Shown one piece after another: positions 6,371-15,390 of a stretch of 16,310 nt of DNA; position 1 is the stretch's first letter; each line of letters starts with the position of its first letter. The stretch lies in the NCBI GenBank assembly GCA_910587925.1, contig CAJUOC010000041.1:1-16310 (forward strand), read 5' to 3'. Both the position numbers and the translations under genes were made by a program. The notes beneath the pieces were generated by a model, which ran no database searches, was not told the DNA's origin, and worked only from the letters and a program-made list of their open reading frames with translations. The DNA comes from an uncultured Muribaculaceae bacterium. Lineage in GTDB: Bacteria; Bacteroidota; Bacteroidia; Bacteroidales; Muribaculaceae.

Positions 6371-7882
6371 TTACTTTATGAGGTCGCGGCCGGTCATCTC
6401 GGCGGGCTGGGGCTCGCCCAGGATATGCAGCACCGAGGGTGCCACATCGGCCAGGATACCGTCGGCGGTGGAGGCGCCCTCGCGCTCGGTCACGTACACA
6501 AAGGGCACGGGGTTGAGCGAGTGTGCGGTGTTGGGGGTGCCGTCGGGATTCTCGGCATTGTCGGCATTGCCGTGGTCGGCGATGATGATCACCTCATAGT
6601 CGCCGGTGGCGCGGGCAGCCTCGACCACATCGTGCAGACAGGAGTCGATGGTGGTGACGGCCTTCTGTATGGCGGGGTAGATACCGGTGTGGCCCACCAT
6701 GTCGCCGTTGGCAAAGTTTACCACGATGAAGTCGTACTTGTCTTCCTTGATGGCAGCGACGAGCTTGTCTTTTACCTCGGGGGCGCTCATCTCGGGCTGG
6801 AGGTCGTAGGTGGCCACCTTGGGCGAGGGCACCAACACGCGGTCTTCGCCCTCGAAGGGTGCCTCACGGCCACCGTTGAAGAAGAATGTCACGTGGGCAT
6901 ACTTCTCGGTCTCGGCGATGTGGAGCTGGCGACGGCCGCGCGATGCGAGATACTCGGCCAGGGTGTTGGCCACGTCTTCCTTGTCAAAGAGGATGTGCAC
7001 GCCTTTGAACGATGCGTCGTACGGAGTCATGCAGTAGTACTGCAGGCCGGGGATGGTGTGCATGCCTTCCTCGGGCATGTCGTGCTGGGTGAGCACGGTG
7101 GTAAGCTCCTTGGCGCGGTCGTTGCGGTAGTTGAAAAATATCACTGCGTCGCCGTCTTTGATGGTGCCGTCGACGGTGGCGTTGTTGATGGGCTTGACAA
7201 ACTCGTCGGTCACGCCGGCGTCGTAGCTGGCCTGCATGGCGGCGACCATATCGGTGGCCTGCTCGCCCTTGCCCTCCACCAGGAGGTCGTAAGCGACCTT
7301 CACGCGGTCCCAGCGCTTGTCGCGGTCCATGGCGTAGTAGCGGCCGATGACCGAGGCAATCTTGCCGGCCGAAGCATCGCAGTGGGCCTGCAGGCGCTCG
7401 ATGAAGCCCTTGCCCGAGCGGGGGTCGGTGTCGCGGCCGTCCATGAAGCAGTGGAGGTATACTTTCTCCAGGCCGTAGCGGGCTGCGATGTCGCAGAGCG
7501 CAAATACATGGTCGAGCGACGAGTGCACGCCGCCGTCGCTGGTGAGACCCATCAGATGCAGGGCCTTGCCCGAGGTCTTGGCATACTCGTATGCGGCCTT
7601 TACCTGCGGATTGTCGAGGATGGAGCCGCTCTCGATGGCCTTGTTGATTTTCACAAGATCCTGGTATACGACGCGGCCGGCGCCGATGTTGAGGTGGCCC
7701 ACCTCGGAGTTGCCCATCTGGCCGTCGGGCAGACCTACGCTCTCACCGCCGGCGAGCAGCTGCGAGTGGGGGTATGTCTTGAGCAGATGGTCCCAGTAGG
7801 GGGTGGGAGTGGAGTAGATGGCGTCGGCGTGGGAGTGGTTGCCCAGACCCCAGCCGTCGAGAATGATCAGAAGGGCTTTCAT
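6371..7882 (-). CDS. gpmI: 2,3-bisphosphoglycerate-independent phosphoglycerate mutase
   Basis: This cofactor-independent mutase interconverts 3- and 2-phosphoglycerate in cytoplasmic glycolysis and gluconeogenesis through a phosphoserine intermediate and two Mn ions. At 503 residues it is full length. Visible sites include the first metal Asp in LLIILDGWG (Asp9), GQMGNSEVGH with nucleophile Ser59, YLHCFMDGRDTDPRSG, the substrate-binding FFNYRNDRAKELT, NGDMVGHTG, ADHGNADN (Asp436, His437) and NTAHS (His454). It is the last gene of the leftward secA operon: a small membrane-protein gene ends 6 nt upstream and a terminator hairpin follows 8 nt downstream. No promoter box is visible directly upstream, so transcription probably comes from the secA promoter. 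Nothing is truncated or missing. Confidence 0.98.
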   Translation of the reverse strand: MKALLIILDGWGLGNHSHADAIYSTPTPYWDHLLKTYPHSQLLAGGESVGLPDGQMGNSEVGHLNIGAGRVVYQDLVKINKAIESGSILDNPQVKAAYEYAKTSGKALHLMGLTSDGGVHSSLDHVFALCDIAARYGLEKVYLHCFMDGRDTDPRSGKGFIERLQAHCDASAGKIASVIGRYYAMDRDKRWDRVKVAYDLLVEGKGEQATDMVAAMQASYDAGVTDEFVKPINNATVDGTIKDGDAVIFFNYRNDRAKELTTVLTQHDMPEEGMHTIPGLQYYCMTPYDASFKGVHILFDKEDVANTLAEYLASRGRRQLHIAETEKYAHVTFFFNGGREAPFEGEDRVLVPSPKVATYDLQPEMSAPEVKDKLVAAIKEDKYDFIVVNFANGDMVGHTGIYPAIQKAVTTIDSCLHDVVEAARATGDYEVIIIADHGNADNAENPDGTPNTAHSLNPVPFVYVTEREGASTADGILADVAPSVLHILGEPQPAEMTGRDLIK

Positions 7883-7888
7883 TGCGCG

Positions 7889-8128
7889 TTATTCTATATG
7901 ATTTTGCTTTGTATCGGTAATCTCGTCGCGGCGGCGCGCACGCAGGCGCTCGCGGCGCTTTATGGCAAAGTGCAGCAGCACTATTATCACCAGCGTGAGG
8001 ACTATCACCCCGTAGTACTCCATCGGGGTCAGATGCCCGGCCTTGAGATTATTCCAGCCCACGGCAGACATGGCCGCCAGATATACGAGCAGCACGCCGG
8101 GGATGAGTATCGCACGAGAGAGTTTCAT
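7889..8128 (-). CDS. Small two-helix membrane protein of unknown function
   Basis: The 79-residue protein has two hydrophobic segments (about residues 6-24 and 40-56) joined by a short polar loop. A strongly basic tail follows (KRRERLRARRR, about 57-67) and then a short acidic-polar end. The positive-inside rule puts the tail in the cytoplasm and makes this a hairpin in the inner membrane. I recognise no family. It is taken as real because it fills the gap in a tight same-strand series: 30 nt after the exonuclease stop and 6 nt before gpmI. A function linked to its neighbours cannot be argued from sequence; an auxiliary role near the Sec machinery is only a guess from operon membership. Confidence 0.7.
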   Translation of the reverse strand: MKLSRAILIPGVLLVYLAAMSAVGWNNLKAGHLTPMEYYGVIVLTLVIIVLLHFAIKRRERLRARRRDEITDTKQNHIE

Positions 8129-8158
8129 GGAGCGGAGCAGTGGAGATGATGATGATTG

Positions 8159-8818
8159 TCAGGGATGGGAGAGCTGCTGGGGAGTGAGGCTGTCGCGGCT
8201 CACGATGTAAGGCGACGCGTCGGGGTCGTACATGCCCCGGCGCAGGTAGCGGTAGAGCTTGAGGCAGGCCCAGGCGTCGGTGGCGGCGTAGACCTGCTGC
8301 GGACCGGTGAGGGTCTCGGCTTCCCAGTTGGTGAGGCGCTGGTTTTTGGAGATTTTCTCGCCGAAGATGATGGCGTAGATTTTCTGGAGGCTTATGTCGT
8401 GGATATTGAAAAACTTCACATAATCCTGCAAGTCTACAAATCCCTGCGGCTGGAGATCCTCGACGATGCGGCGCATCACGGCGAAGTCGTCGTGTACCGA
8501 GAGCCCTATCTTTATCACTTCAGGGTCTTCGAGGAAGTGGCGCAGGCTCTGGGGTATGCCTATCTTGTTGAGTCGGAAGAGGAAGCAATGCTCGTCGGTC
8601 GAGAGCTGCATCAGGGCGACCTTGTGGGTGCGTCCGCGGTGAAACGACGGGCGGGTCTCCGTGTCAAATCCCACCACACGGGCGCGGGTAAGCTCGCGCA
8701 GAGCCACCCGTGCCATCTCGGGGGTGTCGACCACGGTGATACCGCCGGTAAATACCACCACCGGCATCTCGGCCACAGCCTCCTTGGATATGGCTATCGT
8801 CTCGCGTTGCCAGTCCAT
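8159..8818 (-). CDS. DEDDy 3'-5' exonuclease domain protein (RNase D-like)
   Basis: The 219-residue single-domain protein shows the DEDDy active site: VGFDTET (Asp52, Glu54; Exo I), GLSVHDDF (Asp110/111; Exo II) and YAATDAW (Tyr167, Asp171; Exo III, Y-x3-D). FVDLQDYVKFF and LTNWEAETL are typical of the RNase D/WRN exonuclease group. It lacks the C-terminal HRDC domains of full RNase D. The family degrades RNA or DNA 3' ends with two metals; which substrate applies here is unknown. The ATG at 8818, 4 nt after the secA stop, is chosen because further upstream in this frame the codons run antiphase inside secA and give an Arg/Pro-rich low-complexity leader. It is likely co-transcribed and coupled with secA. 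Confidence 0.9.
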   Translation of the reverse strand: MDWQRETIAISKEAVAEMPVVVFTGGITVVDTPEMARVALRELTRARVVGFDTETRPSFHRGRTHKVALMQLSTDEHCFLFRLNKIGIPQSLRHFLEDPEVIKIGLSVHDDFAVMRRIVEDLQPQGFVDLQDYVKFFNIHDISLQKIYAIIFGEKISKNQRLTNWEAETLTGPQQVYAATDAWACLKLYRYLRRGMYDPDASPYIVSRDSLTPQQLSHP

Positions 8819-8822
8819 AGGG

Positions 8823-11800
8823 TCAGAGTCCGCGGCCGTGACAGTTCTTGTACTTCTTGCCCGAGCCGCAGGGGCAGGGGTCATTGCGGCCCACCTTGGG
8901 CTGGGCGTGCATCGGCATGGGGCGCTGACGCTCGCCCTGAGGGGCCGAGGCGGCGGCGCGCTGGGCGTCCTCGCCGGGCAGAGATGCCTTGCTCTCGCGG
9001 TACTGCGGCTGGCGGCGCGGCATCTCGGGACCGGCCTCGCGCATCTCGGGCGCAGCCTTGGGCGCCGGAGCGGCGGGCTGCTCGCCGGCGGCGGCATCGG
9101 CCGCGGGGGCGTCGGCAGGCACCTCGCGCACGGGGATATGGCCGCGCATCAGGGTCGAGGCCATCTTGGTGTTGAGGCGGCTGAGCATGTCCTGGAAGAG
9201 ATGGAATGCCTCCACCTTATATATGACGAGCGGGTCTTTCTGCTCGTAAGATGCATTCTGTACCGACTGGCGCAGCTGGTCGAGCTCGCGCAGGTGCATC
9301 ATCCACAGCTCGTCGATGGTGACCAGCGACAGGGCCTTCTGCCACTCCTTGACGATGGAGCGGCCGTCGGTGGCGTCGGCCTCCTCAAGGTCGATGCGCA
9401 GATTGAACACGCGCTTGCCGTCGCTGATGGGCACGATTATCTTGCCGCGGTAGTCGCTGGTGGCGAGCAGATTGCGTATCACCGGCATGGCCACCTCGCG
9501 TATGCGGTCGTTTTTGCGGTCGAGGGCCTCGAGGGCGGCGCGGTGCAGGGCGTCGACGCGCTCGTCGCGGCTCATCGAGTCGTACTCCTTCTCGGTGAAG
9601 GGCGGCTCGATGGTAAATGTGCGGTAAAGCTCCAGCTCCAGCTCGGGGAAGGTGGAGGAGCTGTCGTACTGCTCGACCAGAGCCTCGACGGTATCGTATA
9701 TCATATTGGCGATATCGATGCCGATACGCTCGCCCTTGAGGGCGTGCTGGCGACGGGTGTAGATGTAGTTGCGCTGCTTGTTCATCACGTCGTCGTACTC
9801 GACGAGGCGCTTGCGAATGCCGAAGTTGTTTTCCTCGACACGCTTCTGAGCCTTCTCGATGGCGTTGTTGACCATGCGCGACTCGATCATCTCGTCTTCC
9901 TTCAGGCCGAGGGTGTCGAGCATCTTCATCACGCGGTCGGTGGCGAAGAGGCGCATCAGCTGGTCCTCAAACGACACGAAGAATACCGACGAGCCCGGGT
10001 CGCCCTGACGGCCGGCGCGGCCGCGCAGCTGGCGGTCGACGCGGCGGCTCTCGTGGCGCTCGGTGCCTATGATGGCCAGGCCGCCGATGCCTTTGTCCTT
10101 GACGATGTCGGGGTCTTGCATCTCCTTGACCTCGCGGGGCAGCTTGATGTCGGTACCGCGGCCGGCCATGTTGGTGGCGATGGTCACGGCGCCGGGCAGA
10201 CCGGCCAGGGCCACGATCTCGGCCTCGCGCTGGTGCAGCTTGGCGTTGAGCACATTGTGGGGTATCTTGCGCATCTGGAGCATCTTGCTCAGCAGCTCGG
10301 AGATTTCCACCGAGGTGGTACCCACCAGCACCGGGCGGCCTATCTTGTGGAGGCGCTCGATCTCGGCGATGACGGCCTTGTATTTCTCTTTCTTGGTCTT
10401 ATACACGCGGTCGTTCATGTCGATGCGGGCCACGGGCTTGTTGGTGGGTATCGACACGATCTCGAGCTTGTACACATCCCAGAACTCACCCGCCTCGGTC
10501 ACAGCCGTACCGGTCATGCCGGCCAGCTTGTGATACATGCGGAAGTAGTTTTGCAGTGTGATGGTGGCAAACGTCTGTGTGGCGGCCTCGACCTTCACGC
10601 CCTCCTTTGCCTCGATGGCCTGGTGGAGGCCGTCGGAGTAGCGGCGGCCCTCCATGATACGGCCGGTCTGCTCGTCGACGATTTTAATCTTGTTGTCGTC
10701 GACCACATACTCCACATCCTTGTCAAAGAGGGTGTATGCCTTGAGCAGCTGGGTCACGGTGTGCACGCGCTCGGCCTTCACGGCATAGTCCTGCATGAGC
10801 TGGTCTTTGCGGGCCTGGCGCTCGTCTTTGTCGGCGACGTGCTCCAGGTCGCTGAGCTGGCCGGCGATGTCGGGCAGCACAAAGAATGTCGGGTCTTCTA
10901 TCTTGCCCGTAAGCTCGTCGAGGCCCTTGTCGGTAAGCTCGACGCTGCGGTTTTTCTCGTCGATGACAAAGTACAGCGGGTCGGTCACCACGGGCATCTC
11001 GCGGGCATTGTCCTGGAGATAGTGGGCCTCGGTCTCGAGCAGCAGGGTCTTCATGTTTTCCTGGCTCAGGAATTTGATGAGCGGGCCATACTTGGGCAGG
11101 CCCTTGTATGCGCGGAAGAGCAGCAGGGCACCTTCCTTGCGCACGTCCTTGTCGTCGGAGGCTATCTTCTCCTTGGCGTCGACAAGTATCTGGTTGACCA
11201 GGCGGCGCTGCACGCCCACCACTTTCTCTACATTGGCCTTGTACTCGTCGAAGTACTGCTGATCGCCCTTGGGCACGGGGCCCGAGATGATGAGCGGGGT
11301 ACGTGCGTCGTCGACCAGCACCGAGTCGACCTCGTCGACGATGGCGTAGTAGTGGCCGCGCTGCACCATATCGTCGGGCGACATGGCCATGTTGTCGCGC
11401 AGGTAGTCAAAGCCAAACTCATTGTTGGTGCCGTAGGTGATGTCGCAGGCATAGGCCGCGCGGCGCTCGGGAGTATTGGGCTGGTGCTTGTCGATGCAGT
11501 CGATGGTCGAGCCCAGAAACTGGTAGATGGGGCCCATCCACTCGGAGTCGCGCTTGGCCAGATAGTCGTTGACGGTCACCACGTGCACGCCGCGGCCGGT
11601 GAGCGAGCGCAGGAATACGGGCAGCGTGGCCACCAGAGTCTTGCCCTCGCCGGTGGCCATCTCGGCGATCTTGCCCTCGTTGAGCACCTTGCCGCCGATC
11701 ATCTGCACATCGTAGTGTATCATGTCCCACACCACCTCGTTGCCGCCGGCCATCCAGCGGTTGCGGTACACGGCCTTGTCACCGTCGATGCTCACGAAAT

Positions 11801-12233
11801 CCTTGCCGCGGCCGGCCAGGTCGCGGTCGAGCTCGGTGGCGGTGACTGTCACGGTCTCGTTGCGGGCAAAGCGGGCCGAGGTCTCGCGCAGGGCGGCAAA
11901 TACGGCGGGCAGATGCTCCTCGAGCTTCTGCTCCAGAGTATCGTTGATACCTTTCTCAAGCTTGTCGACCTCTTCCCACAGGGGCTGACGCTCGTCCAGA
12001 GGTATGGTCTCTATCTGAGTCTTGATCTCGGCGATGCGCGCCTCGTCGGGAGCCACAGAGCCTTGGATATCGGCGCGGATGTCGGCCACGGTGCCGCGCA
12101 GCTCGTCGTCGGTCTTGGCGGCCATGGCCGGGCCCAGGGTATTTATCTGAGCGTTGACAAAGGAGCGGTAGCGCTTCTCGTCGCGGCTCGCCTTGGAGCC
12201 GAAGATGCTCGTGAAGAATGATTCTAATGACAT
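8823..12233 (-). CDS. secA: Preprotein translocase ATPase SecA
   Basis: SecA drives unfolded preproteins through SecYEG with ATP hydrolysis at the inner membrane. The 1136-residue protein has Walker A MATGEGKT (192-199), Walker B VDEVDS (299-304), the DDARTPLIISG segment, the NMAGRGTDIKL and GRAGRQGDPG helicase motifs of NBD2, and a C-terminal zinc motif (Cys1120, Cys1122, Cys1131, His1132) that binds SecB or ribosomes in other bacteria. A variable Ala/Pro-rich linker (about 1040-1100) precedes the zinc finger. Walker A lies about 90 residues later than in E. coli SecA because the N-terminal part is expanded, which I understand to be usual for Bacteroidetes. It is first in an operon with an exonuclease, a small membrane protein and gpmI, behind a textbook TAnnTTTG promoter. 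Confidence 0.99.
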   Translation of the reverse strand: MSLESFFTSIFGSKASRDEKRYRSFVNAQINTLGPAMAAKTDDELRGTVADIRADIQGSVAPDEARIAEIKTQIETIPLDERQPLWEEVDKLEKGINDTLEQKLEEHLPAVFAALRETSARFARNETVTVTATELDRDLAGRGKDFVSIDGDKAVYRNRWMAGGNEVVWDMIHYDVQMIGGKVLNEGKIAEMATGEGKTLVATLPVFLRSLTGRGVHVVTVNDYLAKRDSEWMGPIYQFLGSTIDCIDKHQPNTPERRAAYACDITYGTNNEFGFDYLRDNMAMSPDDMVQRGHYYAIVDEVDSVLVDDARTPLIISGPVPKGDQQYFDEYKANVEKVVGVQRRLVNQILVDAKEKIASDDKDVRKEGALLLFRAYKGLPKYGPLIKFLSQENMKTLLLETEAHYLQDNAREMPVVTDPLYFVIDEKNRSVELTDKGLDELTGKIEDPTFFVLPDIAGQLSDLEHVADKDERQARKDQLMQDYAVKAERVHTVTQLLKAYTLFDKDVEYVVDDNKIKIVDEQTGRIMEGRRYSDGLHQAIEAKEGVKVEAATQTFATITLQNYFRMYHKLAGMTGTAVTEAGEFWDVYKLEIVSIPTNKPVARIDMNDRVYKTKKEKYKAVIAEIERLHKIGRPVLVGTTSVEISELLSKMLQMRKIPHNVLNAKLHQREAEIVALAGLPGAVTIATNMAGRGTDIKLPREVKEMQDPDIVKDKGIGGLAIIGTERHESRRVDRQLRGRAGRQGDPGSSVFFVSFEDQLMRLFATDRVMKMLDTLGLKEDEMIESRMVNNAIEKAQKRVEENNFGIRKRLVEYDDVMNKQRNYIYTRRQHALKGERIGIDIANMIYDTVEALVEQYDSSSTFPELELELYRTFTIEPPFTEKEYDSMSRDERVDALHRAALEALDRKNDRIREVAMPVIRNLLATSDYRGKIIVPISDGKRVFNLRIDLEEADATDGRSIVKEWQKALSLVTIDELWMMHLRELDQLRQSVQNASYEQKDPLVIYKVEAFHLFQDMLSRLNTKMASTLMRGHIPVREVPADAPAADAAAGEQPAAPAPKAAPEMREAGPEMPRRQPQYRESKASLPGEDAQRAAASAPQGERQRPMPMHAQPKVGRNDPCPCGSGKKYKNCHGRGL

Positions 12234-12273
12234 GTATGTGGTGGTGTGGTATGTACGTGTATAAAATATCGCG

Positions 12274-12304
12274 CAAAGTTACATATTTTCCTGCAATACT
12301 GCAA
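12274..12304 (-). promoter_or_regulatory. Promoter of the secA operon
   Basis: Read on the minus strand, TTG (12304-12302) and TAACTTTG (12281-12274) are separated by 20 bp, a full match to the Bacteroidetes consensus. The -7 box ends 40 bp before the secA ATG. No other TAnnTTTG box is seen in the short gaps downstream, so it probably drives all four genes. Confidence 0.85.
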
Positions 12305-12349
12305 AAACACTTTCGGCAACAGCCTGCGCTATGTTGTATAACACATTTC

Positions 12350-12380
12350 TTGGCCATTTGGATGACTTACGCTATCTTTG
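12350..12380 (+). promoter_or_regulatory. Promoter of the alpha-amylase gene
   Basis: TTG (12350-12352) and TATCTTTG (12373-12380) lie 20 bp apart, again a full consensus match. Initiation near 12387 gives a leader of about 76 nt before the ATG at 12463. The box lies downstream of the in-frame ATG at 12331, which excludes that start. The secA promoter fires in the opposite direction about 45 bp away, so one regulator could in principle affect both. Confidence 0.83.
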
Positions 12381-12462
12381 CCCGCGAATTTGTGATTTTT
12401 ATGCCGGGCCGTCAGTGTCCCGGGTATACTTACTTATCTTACCTTACAATCTTATCAAACTG

Positions 12463-15273
12463 ATGAAGAAACTTTGCACCCTGGCGGCTGCGGCGACTGT
12501 AGCCGCAGCCTCGCTCGCCGCGTCGGCCGCCACCTTCTCGGGCGGTCGCACCGACTTCCGCGACGAGACCATCTACTTTGCCATGACGACACGATTCTAC
12601 GACGGCGACCCCAAAAACAATGTCTGCGGCTGGGACCACCAGCAGACGCAGATTACCAACGGCGACCCCGACTGGCGTGGCGACTTCAAGGGCCTCATCG
12701 ACAAGCTCGACTACATCAAGGCCCTGGGCTTCACCGCCATATGGATTACTCCGGTGGTCCAGAACTGCTCGGGTACCGACTTCCACGGCTACCACGCCAT
12801 GGACTTCCAGAATGTCGACCTCCGCTATGAGAGCCGCCGCGAGTGGGGCTCGGCCAAGGACGTGAAATTTCAGGACCTCATCGACGCCGTACACGCCAAG
12901 GGCATGAAGCTCATCCTCGACATCGTGCTCAACCACACGGGCAACTTCGGCGAGAAGGGCCTCCAGGAGCTTTTCTACCGCTCGCAGGACATCCGCAACC
13001 AGGCAAGCGCGGCCGCATCGATCATCCCCAACTACGACAAGCTCCCCGCCAACTACAATGACCTCGACGGCGATGCACAGTACGCCGCCCGCTTCCCATA
13101 CCTGAAGAATACCGGCGGCAAAAATCTCGACAACCACAACTACTGGCACCACCTGGCCAACGCCTGGAACTGGGACTACCCCTCGCGCTGGTGGGGTCAG
13201 ATTGCCGGCGACTGTGTAGACCTCAACACGGAGAATCCTGCCGTGACCAAGTACCTCATCGAGTGCTACGGCAAGTTTATCGAGATGGGCGTCGACGGCT
13301 TCCGCATAGACACCACCGGCCACATCTCCCGCCTCACTTTCAATACAGCCTTTATCCCGCAATTCAACGCCCTCGCCGAGAAGCACAAGGCCAAGCGCGG
13401 CGGCGGCCCGTTCTTCATGTTCGGCGAGTGCTGCCAGCGCTACCAGGGCGATGTGACATACCGAGGCCAGGCCTGCCTTTCCAGCTACTTCTACCAGTGG
13501 AAATCGCCCCAGAGCCTCGTCGACAAGTGGAATTGGGACGAGAAATGGTGGGACAGCCAGGTGATCAAAGAGGGCGACGACAACATGTACGGCAACATGA
13601 AACTCTGCCTCGAAGATGTCGCACAGTCGCCCACATCTGACAACGCCTTCATGAAAAACGGCGCCTGGCACGAGCCCGACTACTCGCAGTACAGCGGATT
13701 CTCGACCATCGACTTCCCGTCGCACTACGGATTCAACAACGCCGGCTACGTGGTCAACCTCGCCAAAAGCGGCGACAAGTATTACAACGACGCCTCATAC
13801 CTGGTCGTATACGTCGACTCACACGACTACTGCCCCGGCCCCAACGACCTCACCCGCTTCAACGGTGGCACCGCCCAGTGGGCCGAAAACCTCTCGCTGA
13901 TGTTTACCTTCCGCGGCATCCCCTGTATCTACTACGGCTCTGAGGTCGAATTCAAAAAAGGCATGAAAGTCGACGCCGGCGGCACCGACAACCCCGTCAA
14001 GGACTCCGGCCGCGCATACTTCGGCGAGTACATCGAGGGCAACGTCAGCGCCTCCGACTTCGGCGAGTACACCGCCAGCGGCAACGTATCCAAGACCCTG
14101 GGCGGCGACCTCTCGCAACACATCATCCGCCTCAACAAAATCCGCGCCGCCGTGCCCGCCCTGCGCAAGGGCCAGTACACATTCGACGGCTGCTCGGCAT
14201 CGGGCGGCTGGGCCTTCAAGCGCGCATACAAAAACGAGTCTTACGCCCTGGTAGCCATCAACGGCGGCGCCACATTTACCGGCGTGCCCGCCGGCACATA
14301 CGTCGACGTCGTCACCGGCAAGTCGTACACCGCCACCGCCGGCGGCTCCATCACCGTCACCGCTCCCGCCGGCAAGGGCCAGCTCCGCGTGCTCGTAAAA
14401 GACTGGAAAGGCGGTCAGATAGGTACCGACGGCAAGTTTATCTACACCTCCTCGCCCGTCGCCAAGGGCGGCAACCCCGTCTTTGCCGACAAGCCCACCA
14501 CCGAATTCTACACCGCCGACGACGCCATCGGCTCGCCCGCCGTCAAATTCAACCCCGCCGGCGGCTCCTTCAAGACCGAGACCCTGACCGTCACCGCCAC
14601 CCTCAACGATGCCGCCACCTCAGGCTGGATCAAAGTAGGCTCCGGCGCCAAGCAGACTCTCGCCACCGGCCAGAGCACCACATTTACCATCGGCAAAGAC
14701 ATGCAATTCGGCGAGACCGTCACCGTCACCTGGGGCGCCGACACCTACACCGGCTCGGTGACCTACCGCAAGGTCGACCCCGCCGCCGCCATCACCGTCT
14801 ACGTCAAAGCCTCGTCGGCTCCCAACATCTACGCCTGGGAAGACAAAACCGAGTTTGCCGGCAAGTGGCCCGGCACCCGCATGAGCGCCACCACCGAGGT
14901 CAATGGCAACACCTACTACTACATGTCATTCTCCGACGTCAAGCAGAGCCTCAACGTAATCTTCAACAACGGCGGCGGCTCGCAGACCGGCGACCTCACC
15001 GGCATCACCGGCGACATCTACTATGAGTACGACGGCGGCTCCGGCGCCAAGGAGATTAACCCCTACAACATCAGCGGCATCACCGACCCGACCGCCGGCA
15101 TGATAGTATCGGTAAGCCGCGGCCGCCTCGTCATCAGCTCCGATGCCGACCGCATCATCACCGTAGCCCGCCTCGACGGCCGCGCCATCGAGCTGCCTGT
15201 GACCGTCGGCCTCAACTACTTCGACCTGCCCCGCGGCTTCTACATCGTAGCCGGCCGCAAGGTAATGCTCTGA
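12463..15273 (+). CDS. Secreted GH13 alpha-amylase with CBM26-like module and T9SS-like C-terminal domain
   Basis: The 936-residue protein should cleave alpha-1,4 links in starch or related glucans outside the cytoplasm. A signal peptide (1-22, cut near ASA-ATF, no lipobox Cys) leads into a GH13 barrel (about 30-560). The barrel has region I DIVLNH (153-158), nucleophile Asp283 (GFRIDTT), acid/base Glu322 (FGECCQ) and transition-state Asp455 (DSHD; NHD is commoner). A beta C-domain follows (about 570-645), then a chitobiase-C-like beta module (about 694-770), a CBM26-like starch-binding module (about 776-858: ASSAPNIYAWED, KWPGTRM) and a tail (about 876-936) ending LNYFDLPRGFYIVAGRKVML. That tail resembles type IX sorting domains. 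The start at 12463 follows its promoter and yields the signal peptide. It stands alone, without SusC/D-like neighbours here, and ends in a strong terminator. Confidence 0.95.
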   Translation: MKKLCTLAAAATVAAASLAASAATFSGGRTDFRDETIYFAMTTRFYDGDPKNNVCGWDHQQTQITNGDPDWRGDFKGLIDKLDYIKALGFTAIWITPVVQNCSGTDFHGYHAMDFQNVDLRYESRREWGSAKDVKFQDLIDAVHAKGMKLILDIVLNHTGNFGEKGLQELFYRSQDIRNQASAAASIIPNYDKLPANYNDLDGDAQYAARFPYLKNTGGKNLDNHNYWHHLANAWNWDYPSRWWGQIAGDCVDLNTENPAVTKYLIECYGKFIEMGVDGFRIDTTGHISRLTFNTAFIPQFNALAEKHKAKRGGGPFFMFGECCQRYQGDVTYRGQACLSSYFYQWKSPQSLVDKWNWDEKWWDSQVIKEGDDNMYGNMKLCLEDVAQSPTSDNAFMKNGAWHEPDYSQYSGFSTIDFPSHYGFNNAGYVVNLAKSGDKYYNDASYLVVYVDSHDYCPGPNDLTRFNGGTAQWAENLSLMFTFRGIPCIYYGSEVEFKKGMKVDAGGTDNPVKDSGRAYFGEYIEGNVSASDFGEYTASGNVSKTLGGDLSQHIIRLNKIRAAVPALRKGQYTFDGCSASGGWAFKRAYKNESYALVAINGGATFTGVPAGTYVDVVTGKSYTATAGGSITVTAPAGKGQLRVLVKDWKGGQIGTDGKFIYTSSPVAKGGNPVFADKPTTEFYTADDAIGSPAVKFNPAGGSFKTETLTVTATLNDAATSGWIKVGSGAKQTLATGQSTTFTIGKDMQFGETVTVTWGADTYTGSVTYRKVDPAAAITVYVKASSAPNIYAWEDKTEFAGKWPGTRMSATTEVNGNTYYYMSFSDVKQSLNVIFNNGGGSQTGDLTGITGDIYYEYDGGSGAKEINPYNISGITDPTAGMIVSVSRGRLVISSDADRIITVARLDGRAIELPVTVGLNYFDLPRGFYIVAGRKVML

Positions 15274-15294
15274 TACCCCACCCCATCCCCATAC

Positions 15295-15328
15295 AGCGAG
15301 GGCTGCCCGCGGGCAGCCCTCGCTTTTC
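15295..15328 (+). terminator. Strong intrinsic terminator of the amylase gene
   Basis: AGCGAGGGCTGCCCG (15295-15309) is directly followed by its perfect reverse complement (15310-15324) and then TTTTC. The 15-bp GC-rich stem lies 21 nt after the amylase stop. Because the stem is fully symmetric it may also slow transcription entering from the right, though the T-tract favours the plus strand. The following 15331-15390 shows no gene or repeat. Confidence 0.92.
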
Positions 15329-15390
15329 TTTGCGCCCACCGCCGCAGAAAAACCAACCCAAGCACAACCCCGACATGCGGCAACCAGGCG

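Noticed and set aside
6425..8149. Plus-strand open frame of 574 codons opposite gpmI
   Set aside because: It is an antisense shadow of gpmI and its small neighbour, with no recognisable domain.
8661..12221. Plus-strand open frame of over 1100 codons opposite secA
   Set aside because: It is an antisense shadow of the high-GC codon pattern of secA, which is unmistakable on the other strand. The peptide is His/Gly/Val-rich with no domain.
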